Shown here: in pieces, positions 55,394 through 61,699 of the stretch | How the letters are laid out: each line of letters opens with the position of its first letter | Numbering within the stretch: the stretch's first letter is position 1 | Origin: Vallitalea okinawensis | GTDB lineage: Bacteria > Bacillota > Clostridia > Lachnospirales > PQDH01 | NCBI RefSeq assembly: GCF_002964605.1 | Contig: NZ_PQDH01000004.1 | Span: forward strand, 248,001-312,000 | Direction of reading: 5' to 3' | Length of the DNA: 64,000 nt | Notes under the pieces: generated by a model | What the model was told of the DNA's origin: nothing | Database searches by the model: none | Seen by the model: only the letters and a program-made list of their open reading frames with translations | Translations under genes and position numbers: made by a program

Positions 55394-55636
55394 ATGCGAT
55401 TAGATAAATATTTAAAAGTTTCCAGATTAATTAAGCGTAGAACAGTAGCTAATGAAGCCTGCGATGCTGGAAGGATTTTAATTAATGATAAAGTGGCAAA
55501 AGCTGGCACAAAAGTAAAAGTTGATGATATCATAGAAATTCAATTTGGTACAAGAGTTACAAAAGTTAAAGTATTGGATATGAATGAACATGCTAAAAAA
55601 GAAGAAGCTAAAAATCTCTATGAAGTTATTCAATAA
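55394..55636 (+). CDS. rqcP: S4-domain RNA-binding protein RqcP (YabO)
   Basis: An 80-aa S4-domain protein (MRLDKYLKVSRLIKRRTVANE, ILINDKVAKAGTKVK). In B. subtilis RqcP binds 50S-peptidyl-tRNA complexes and works with RqcH in C-terminal alanine tailing during ribosome quality control. Size and position between mazG/hup and yabP match. AAAGGAAAAAGGTC precedes the ATG. Confidence 0.95.
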   Translation: MRLDKYLKVSRLIKRRTVANEACDAGRILINDKVAKAGTKVKVDDIIEIQFGTRVTKVKVLDMNEHAKKEEAKNLYEVIQ

Positions 55637-55651
55637 GTGTCATAAACAATT

Positions 55652-55724
55652 AAACCCTCTAATATAATTTAGTAAGATGGTGGACATGTACCACCTTGAA
55701 ATGCTTGATTATGTTAGGGGGTTT
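55652..55724 (+). promoter_or_regulatory. Long hairpin masking the yabP ribosome site
   Basis: AAACCCTCTAATATAAT (55652-55668) pairs imperfectly with ATTATGTTAGGGGGTTT (55708-55724), with an inner GGTGG/CCACC stem. The right arm contains AGGGGG, the yabP Shine-Dalgarno, and also ends in TTTTCT, so it may terminate transcription or block translation. Confidence 0.55.
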
Positions 55725-55729
55725 TCTAT

Positions 55730-56008
55730 ATGGAGGATAGCAAAAAGAGCAATCATCGGATTGTTATTGATAGTAGAAATGCAGTTGATATCGAAGGCGT
55801 AGGTGACGTATTAGCCTTTGATGAACAAGAAGTAGTACTAGAAACCGAGCAAGGTATGCTGGTTATTGTCGGTCAAGACCTACATGTTAATCAACTCAAT
55901 TTAACAAGTGGAAAAGTCAATTTAACAGGTGTTATTGAGAGTGTTAATTATACTGAGGACGAAGGTTATTCAAAAGGGTCCTTTTTTGGAAAACTGTTTA
56001 AAGGTTGA
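55730..56008 (+). CDS. yabP: Sporulation protein YabP
   Basis: A 92-aa YabP-family protein: IVIDSRNAVDIEGVGDVLAF and LVIVGQDLHVNQLNL, ending in the GKLFKG tail. In Bacillus it is needed for spore coat or cortex assembly under sigma-E and is membrane-linked through YabQ. AGGGGG site 8 bases before ATG. Overlaps or touches yabQ. Confidence 0.93.
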   Translation: MEDSKKSNHRIVIDSRNAVDIEGVGDVLAFDEQEVVLETEQGMLVIVGQDLHVNQLNLTSGKVNLTGVIESVNYTEDEGYSKGSFFGKLFKG

Positions 56009-56523
56009 TGCCTATGGTGATGGTGAGCGAACAAGCACTAACCTTCATATTAACTGTCCTTACTGGATGTCTTTTAGGATTAGTGTATGACCTTATAAGG
56101 ATAATTAGACGTATTATTAGACACAATAACATAGCAATGAATATGGAAGACTTCCTTTTTTTCATTTTATGTGGCTTTGTGGTATTTTTGATTTTGTTCA
56201 ATGATAACTATGGAGAGATTCGTTTTTTCTCTCTAATAGGAGCAACCCTTGGTACCATCATTTATTTCTTTTCATTAAGTAGTATGATCGTAGAATTAGG
56301 TACTAGACTTATATTAAAACTCTTAATGTTTTTGAATTTAATTATAAATGTCATTCTTTACCCTATTAAGCTTGTATTAAATGTCCTTCTATTCCCTTTT
56401 AAAATTTTATACCGTTTTATGAGAACACATACGAATAAGAAATTGACGAAAACAAAAAAGTGGTTTAAGATTAAAGGAAGAGGAGTAAAGAGGTCTATTA
56501 AAGTAATCTTTAAAAAAGTATAG
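56008..56523 (+). CDS. yabQ: Spore cortex membrane protein YabQ
   Basis: A 171-aa protein with about four membrane helices in the first 125 residues (EQALTFILTVLTGCLLGLVYDL start is characteristic), then a basic tail rich in Lys. Required for cortex formation in Bacillus. The ATG at 56008 shares its A with the yabP stop (TGATG), giving translational coupling; ATG 56014, 9 bases after AAAGG, is an equal alternative. Confidence 0.92.
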   Translation: MPMVMVSEQALTFILTVLTGCLLGLVYDLIRIIRRIIRHNNIAMNMEDFLFFILCGFVVFLILFNDNYGEIRFFSLIGATLGTIIYFFSLSSMIVELGTRLILKLLMFLNLIINVILYPIKLVLNVLLFPFKILYRFMRTHTNKKLTKTKKWFKIKGRGVKRSIKVIFKKV

Positions 56524-56541
56524 CTTTAAAGGGGTAATAAG

Positions 56542-56823
56542 ATGCGAAAGAAAATAAGGTTTAAAAGAAACTTCACGATACTGTTCTTAATGATAATCAC
56601 CTTATTTGCCTTTTATAATTACTATAATCAATATAAGGTTATGAAGCATTTAGACGAGCAAGTTGAAACATTGAATGGTGAAATACACAGTGAAAAAGAA
56701 AAACAAGTAGAGTTAAAAACAAAGCAAGATTATTATAATTCAGATGACTATATAGAAGATCAAGCCCGTGAAAAGTTTGGTCTAGTTGGAGAGGATGAAA
56801 CTATTTTCATCATCGAGGAATAA
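56542..56823 (+). CDS. divIC: Septum formation initiator DivIC/FtsB-like
   Basis: A 93-aa bitopic protein: basic cytoplasmic start, one helix (about 13-30), then a coiled coil (about 33-70) and the family end QAREKFGLVGEDETIFII. Part of the FtsL-DivIC-DivIB complex that activates septal wall synthesis. AAAGGGG site. Closes the mazG-to-divIC group, followed by a terminator. Confidence 0.93.
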   Translation: MRKKIRFKRNFTILFLMIITLFAFYNYYNQYKVMKHLDEQVETLNGEIHSEKEKQVELKTKQDYYNSDDYIEDQAREKFGLVGEDETIFIIEE

Positions 56824-56829
56824 ATGAGA

Positions 56830-56876
56830 GTCCATGTATGAGTGAGATTAAAGCTTACTGAGCATGGGCTTTTCTT
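56830..56876 (+). terminator. Terminator of the yabP-yabQ-divIC operon
   Basis: GTCCATG (56830-56836) / CATGGGC (56863-56869) with inner AGTGAG/CTTACT stem, then TTTTCTT. Confidence 0.75.
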
Positions 56877-56893
56877 GTAGTATTTTAGGAGCG

Positions 56894-56923
56894 TTGACTA
56901 GATTGGTCAGTCTAGAGTATAAT
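56894..56923 (+). promoter_or_regulatory. Promoter with TetR-like operator for the exporter operon
   Basis: TTGACT (56894-56899), 18 bp, TATAAT (56918-56923). The spacer contains TGACTAGATTGGTCA and the flanking CTAGA/TCTAG, a symmetric arrangement like TetR/AcrR-family operators. No TetR gene is in the window. Confidence 0.6.
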
Positions 56924-56943
56924 GAAGTCAAGAGGTGGTTCTT

Positions 56944-57651
56944 ATGATGAAAGCAATCTTAAAAGCAACAAATCTCAGTAAAACCTATCAAATGGGAGAA
57001 ATAGAGGTGAATGCTCTAAGAGAAATTGACTTTGAAATCTATGATGGTGAATTTGTTGTTATTCTTGGACCCAGTGGATCAGGAAAGAGTACCATGCTTA
57101 ATTTAATCGGTGGAATGGATAAGGCTTCAAAGGGAAAAGTTTTTTATGGAGAACAAGGTATTCATGATGCTAACGAAAAAGAACTTACAAATTACCGCCG
57201 TCACGCTGTAGGGTTTGTCTTTCAATTTTATAACCTTATTCCTAACCTTACAGCATATGAAAATGTGAAATTATCAGTGGAAATAACAAAAAATCCACTT
57301 GATGTATCAGAAGTGTTAGAGCAAGTTGGGTTAGCCGATAGAGCAGAGCATTTTCCTGCTCAACTATCAGGTGGTCAACAACAAAGAGTGGCTATTGCTA
57401 GGGCTATTGCAAAAAATCCTGATATACTCTTATGCGATGAACCTACAGGAGCCTTAGATTTTACCACGGGGCTTCAAATCTTACAGCTTTTAAAAGATCT
57501 CAATAAAAATTATGGTAAAACAGTTGTTATCATAACACATAATAAAGGAATCGGTGATATAGCAGATCGTGTTTTCTATCTTAAAGATGGTAAAATAACA
57601 AAGATTAAAGAAAATGATCAGCCATTATCACCTGAGGAGGTATCTTGGTAA
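56944..57651 (+). CDS. ABC exporter ATPase (MacB/LolD type)
   Basis: A 235-aa ATPase: Walker A GPSGSGKST (about 38-46), Q-loop FVFQFYNL, signature LSGGQQQR (about 140), Walker B LLCDEPTGALD (about 160) and switch H in ITHNKGIG. Typical partner of FtsX-like permeases in MacAB-type export of peptides, antibiotics or lipids. ATG 56944 follows AGAGGTGG; ATG 56947 or GTG 56935 are alternatives. Stop TAA overlaps nothing but the next ATG starts at the following base. Confidence 0.93.
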   Translation: MMKAILKATNLSKTYQMGEIEVNALREIDFEIYDGEFVVILGPSGSGKSTMLNLIGGMDKASKGKVFYGEQGIHDANEKELTNYRRHAVGFVFQFYNLIPNLTAYENVKLSVEITKNPLDVSEVLEQVGLADRAEHFPAQLSGGQQQRVAIARAIAKNPDILLCDEPTGALDFTTGLQILQLLKDLNKNYGKTVVIITHNKGIGDIADRVFYLKDGKITKIKENDQPLSPEEVSW

Positions 57652-60012
57652 ATGGTCCTCAGAAAAAAAATGATTCGGGATATGATGGAAAACAAACTAG
57701 CTTATCTATCATGTATTTTGATTATTTCTATTGGCTTAATGACCTCAGTGGCAATGGGAATGATAAGTCAAGACTTGATTTATGCCAAAGATACCTTTTA
57801 TGAGGATTATGCTTTTGCTGATGCTTTTGCAACAGTCACAGCTATGCCAAAAACAGATTTAAAAGCGATAGAGGGTATTGAAGGTATTGATATGGTAGAA
57901 GGGCGCCTTGTTTATGATATAAGGGTGTATATGCCAGATGATAATGAATCCATAACTTTACGTATGGTATCCTATGATACATCAGATGGTAATTTATTAA
58001 ATCAACCTTATTTATTAGAAGGCTCTCCCATTGAGAGTAGTAAAAAACAGATTTGGCTAGGCGTCAAATTCTATGAGGCACATGAACTAAGTCTAGGAGA
58101 TACCTTACCTTGTATTATAGGCGGTAATAAGGTGAACTTTGAGGTAATGGGGACAGTACAGACACCTGAGTTTGTTTTTCCTGTGCAAAGTGAAACAATC
58201 CTTATGCAAGAAGCTAAGAATTTTGATATTGCTTTTGTACCCTATGATATGATGGAAAAACTATTGAATAAGCCAGGAATGGTTAATGATATAGCCTTTA
58301 CGATTAAGCCTGGTTATGATTTTGACAGTCTGGAAGATCAAATTAAAAATAAACTTTATCCATATGGACTCATTAAGCTTTTTGATAAAGAGGATCAACC
58401 GAGTAATCTGTTATTGGAAGAAGAGTTAAATGGTTTAGTAGAGGTATCATCCAGTATGCCTATCATCTTTCTAACCATTTCAACAGTTATCCTCTATATC
58501 ATGTTAAGAAGACTAGTAGAACAGCAAAGAGGTTATATCGGTGTGTTAAAAGCTTTTGGATACACCAAGAAGGAAGTCATGGGTCATTACATAACCTATG
58601 CCTTGGTAATAGGTATAGTCGGTGGTTTAACAGGTAGTGCTCTAGGGATAGCGCTAGCTTATCCGATGATGATGCTTTATGAATTTTTCTTTAACTTACC
58701 AGGATTAGAGGTTCATTTTTCATTGTACCACTTTATTTACTCCATGGTATTAGCACTTATTTTTAGTTTAGTCGCTGGTTATTCAGGTTCACGTAAGATT
58801 CTGAAACTCAATCCTGCTGAAGCCATGCATCGACCTGCACCAAAGTTTCATAACAAGACAGTTGTAGAAAGAATAACAGTTGTATGGGAAGCTTTAAACG
58901 TTCAAGGGAAGATGGCTGTACGTAATATTTTTCGAAATAAAGGACGAAGTGCATTTACGTTAATCGGCATTATTTTTTCGTTCAGTATCATGGCTACCAT
59001 GTTTTCTTTTGTAGATATGATGGATTTAATGTTTATTAATCAGTATACCAAAATTGAGAAATACGATATGAAACTTGAATTAGCTATCCCAGCTAATGTT
59101 AACGATATTCTCAGTGAGTTAGAGCATACAGATGGTGTTCAACTTGCAGAACCTTTAGTGATGATTCCTAGTACACTAGAAAATAGAGGAATGGATGAAG
59201 ACTATGTCATTTATGGTATTCCATCAGATTCACAATTATATAGCGTTGTTGATAGTAAGGAAAAAACCGTTCAGATTCCTAGTACGGGATTGATGATTCC
59301 AGAACGAGTAGCAGAGGATTTTGGTTTAGATTTAGGTGATGATATATATGTTGAGAGTCCGTTTCTTGATGAGGGGAAAATGTTAGTCGTAAAGGCCATT
59401 GTTCCACAGTACCTAGGAGCTAATCTTTATATGGATAGCGAATACTTGTATGATTTATTACGGACACCAGAGTTTGCATCCTCCATTATGCTAAAGGTAG
59501 AGGATGGATATGAAGATATAATCAAAGATAAGTTCTATGATGCAACCAATGTTCTCTATGTACAGGAAAAAGAGGAGATACTAGAGAACTTTGAAGAAAT
59601 GGTTGGACCTTTTTTGCCAATGATTTATGTCTATGGAGGCATTGCGGTCCTTATAGCCTTTGCTATTATTTATACAGCCAGTATTATTAGTTTGTCCGAA
59701 AGAAAAAGAGAGTTTGCATCTATGCGAGTATTAGGTATGCACCCGCGAGAAGTAATGAATGTATTATCTACTGAGCAATGGATTTTAGGAGTAGTAGGAG
59801 CAGTATTGGGCATACCTGTTACGTATTGGATGTTAGATGCAATGTCCAGTGTTTATCAGAATGATATATTTACTCTTCCTACGGTATTAAAGCCTAAGGT
59901 ATTTATGTTAGCTTTTATAGGTATATTAGTTGCTATTTTTTTAGTTCAGCGCTATGTGTTTAAGAAGATTAAGGCACTTGATATCGTAGAAGTGCTTAAA
60001 GAAAGGGAATGA
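57652..60012 (+). CDS. FtsX/MacB-like ABC permease
   Basis: A 786-aa permease with two FtsX units: helix 1 (about 17-37), an extracytoplasmic domain (about 45-260), helices about 270-390; then a second unit starting NIFRNKGRSAFTLIGIIFS (about 425), an outer domain (about 455-660) and three helices (about 668-780). The last segment ALDIVEVLKERE is typical. It works with the preceding ATPase and the following adaptor. GAGGAGG lies 11 bases upstream, inside the ATPase end. Confidence 0.92.
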   Translation: MVLRKKMIRDMMENKLAYLSCILIISIGLMTSVAMGMISQDLIYAKDTFYEDYAFADAFATVTAMPKTDLKAIEGIEGIDMVEGRLVYDIRVYMPDDNESITLRMVSYDTSDGNLLNQPYLLEGSPIESSKKQIWLGVKFYEAHELSLGDTLPCIIGGNKVNFEVMGTVQTPEFVFPVQSETILMQEAKNFDIAFVPYDMMEKLLNKPGMVNDIAFTIKPGYDFDSLEDQIKNKLYPYGLIKLFDKEDQPSNLLLEEELNGLVEVSSSMPIIFLTISTVILYIMLRRLVEQQRGYIGVLKAFGYTKKEVMGHYITYALVIGIVGGLTGSALGIALAYPMMMLYEFFFNLPGLEVHFSLYHFIYSMVLALIFSLVAGYSGSRKILKLNPAEAMHRPAPKFHNKTVVERITVVWEALNVQGKMAVRNIFRNKGRSAFTLIGIIFSFSIMATMFSFVDMMDLMFINQYTKIEKYDMKLELAIPANVNDILSELEHTDGVQLAEPLVMIPSTLENRGMDEDYVIYGIPSDSQLYSVVDSKEKTVQIPSTGLMIPERVAEDFGLDLGDDIYVESPFLDEGKMLVVKAIVPQYLGANLYMDSEYLYDLLRTPEFASSIMLKVEDGYEDIIKDKFYDATNVLYVQEKEEILENFEEMVGPFLPMIYVYGGIAVLIAFAIIYTASIISLSERKREFASMRVLGMHPREVMNVLSTEQWILGVVGAVLGIPVTYWMLDAMSSVYQNDIFTLPTVLKPKVFMLAFIGILVAIFLVQRYVFKKIKALDIVEVLKERE

Positions 60013-60016
60013 TAGT

Positions 60017-61369
60017 ATGGTTAAGAAGTATAAATTAGTAGCAATAATAGCTGGTGTCATTTTATGCTTATTAGGTGGAGCGGCATATTATTTGAAGCCT
60101 GTTACTGTGGCAGTCAAAACTATAACATCTGAAAACCTTCAACAAACTGTCATTGAAGATGGTGAAATAAAGCCAGTGGATTCATATGCTATCTTTTCAG
60201 AAGTCGCTGGTAACATCGAAACAATTTATGTGAAAGATGGTCAATGGGTTAAAGAAGGCGACCCTCTTCTTAAGTTGAATACAGATGCTTTAGAATTGAA
60301 TAAAAGTATCTTAGAAGAAAGATTAGATGCTACTATCCTTTCATTAGAAAGTCAACTGGATCAATTAAGAAATGAACTTGCAGGTGTTGAACAGCAACAT
60401 CTGCTAATGAGTCAGCAATTAGATACTGAATTAGATAATCAAACATTAATTCTGGAAGATCTAAATAGACAAAAGATGCTTGCAGATCAGGACTTAGAAG
60501 AAGGTCAGGTACTTTTTAAAGAAGGAGGACTTTCAGAAGACCTGTTAAATACACTGGATGAAGTCGTCAAATCTTTAAACAGTCAAATACAGCAGTTAGA
60601 GAATGGTATAAATTCATCAAAGCAACAGATGGCTAGCGAAGAAACATCTTACAAAAGCAATCAATCCTTCCTTACAACACAAATTGCACTTTTAGAAGGA
60701 CAAATTGATGCAAGTAGTGGTGAAATCAATATGGAGGTCATCGAGGGAGAATTAACATTAATGAATGATCAAATAGAGAAGAGTCTCATTACTGCTAAAA
60801 AGGATGGTCAAGTGACAGAATTTCTACTAGAAGAAGGCATGAGTGTTGGGCTTGGTACTCTAATATGTAATTTGATTAATGAAGAACAGAAGATAGATAG
60901 TTATATTTATTGGGAGGATGCCCTTTATCTAGAAGAAGGTATGGAGGTCATCATACGTTATCAGAGAAGAGAGCAAAAAGTAGAAGTGCCTGGTAAGATC
61001 ACTTACATATCACCTACAGCTTATAAGCAAGTTTCTGCATTAGGTCTTGAAGAAGAACGTGTCAAAGTGGAGATTCAGAGCGATGAGGTCTTAGAAGGGA
61101 TGAAACCTGGTTATAAGGTTGATATTATCTATCGACTCATGAGCATTAATGATGTCTTCACTGTTCCGGAGACAGCTGTTATGAAGATTGATGGTCAGGA
61201 TGCTGTTTACGTGATAGAAGATGATAAGGTTGTTGCTAAAGAGATTAATAAGGGTATTGAGATTGAGAAGGATATTGTGATCAGTGGAGAAGTGAATGAA
61301 GGGGATCGGGTTATTGTCGAACTTGATTTGGAGAATTATAGTGAAGGACAGAGAGTAAAGGCAAAATAA
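60017..61369 (+). CDS. HlyD/MacA-like efflux adaptor (membrane fusion protein)
   Basis: A 450-aa adaptor with an N-terminal anchor helix (about 6-24), biotinyl-lipoyl halves (IFSEVAGNIETIYVKDGQWVK, about 57, and ITAKKDGQVTEFLLEEG, about 258), a long coiled coil (about 90-240) and beta-barrel domains. In monoderm bacteria such proteins join FtsX-like transporters for export of antimicrobials, peptides or lipids. AAAGGGAAT site; 4 bp after the permease stop. Confidence 0.9.
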   Translation: MVKKYKLVAIIAGVILCLLGGAAYYLKPVTVAVKTITSENLQQTVIEDGEIKPVDSYAIFSEVAGNIETIYVKDGQWVKEGDPLLKLNTDALELNKSILEERLDATILSLESQLDQLRNELAGVEQQHLLMSQQLDTELDNQTLILEDLNRQKMLADQDLEEGQVLFKEGGLSEDLLNTLDEVVKSLNSQIQQLENGINSSKQQMASEETSYKSNQSFLTTQIALLEGQIDASSGEINMEVIEGELTLMNDQIEKSLITAKKDGQVTEFLLEEGMSVGLGTLICNLINEEQKIDSYIYWEDALYLEEGMEVIIRYQRREQKVEVPGKITYISPTAYKQVSALGLEEERVKVEIQSDEVLEGMKPGYKVDIIYRLMSINDVFTVPETAVMKIDGQDAVYVIEDDKVVAKEINKGIEIEKDIVISGEVNEGDRVIVELDLENYSEGQRVKAK

Positions 61370-61408
61370 AATCAAAATCGGAAGAATATTAATAGTTAAT
61401 TATTATTA

Positions 61409-61466
61409 GGGTCAAGCATAGAAGGAGTTCTATTACGCCAGCAGGGAAGACGTACATGCCTTAAAT
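61409..61466 (+). repeat. Structured interspersed element, degenerate copy 3
   Basis: GGGTCAAGCAT, GGAGTTCTATTACG, CCAGCAG and AAGACGTACATGCCTTA align with the 5' half of copy 1, then similarity ends. It sits 40 bp after the adaptor gene, as the others sit after their genes. Confidence 0.65.
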
Positions 61467-61502
61467 GTTTGGTTCAATTTATTAATCAATAAAAGAATAT
61501 GG

Positions 61503-61543
61503 AGCGCATGATCAGAGTTGTATTAACTGATCATGTGCTTTTT
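61503..61543 (+). terminator. Terminator of the exporter operon
   Basis: AGCGCATGATCAG (61503-61515) / CTGATCATGTGCT (61527-61539), one G-T pair, then TTTTC. Confidence 0.85.
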
Positions 61544-61628
61544 CTTGTGGCCAAAAAGAGAGAAAGCAAGAAACATGTAGAATGGTATATTAAAAGCGAG
61601 AAAACTTTTAGGATATAAATACCAAATA

Positions 61629-61661
61629 TTGACAAATAATAAATGGAAAATAATGTATAAT
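61629..61661 (+). promoter_or_regulatory. spoIIE promoter with 21-bp spacing and Spo0A-like box
   Basis: TTGACA (61629-61634) and TATAAT (61656-61661) are both perfect but 21 bp apart, the unusual spacing known for the Spo0A-activated spoIIE and spoIIG promoters. TTGACAAA over the -35 resembles a Spo0A box (TTGTCGAA, 6 of 8). Confidence 0.75.
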
Positions 61662-61699
61662 AATTTTTATCACAATTTATTATTTGGGGGAACGTCATT

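Noticed and set aside
56824-61699. tRNA genes between divIC and spoIIE, as in Bacillus
   Set aside because: No cloverleaf-like sequence was found; the space holds the exporter operon, the repeat fragment and the spoIIE promoter.
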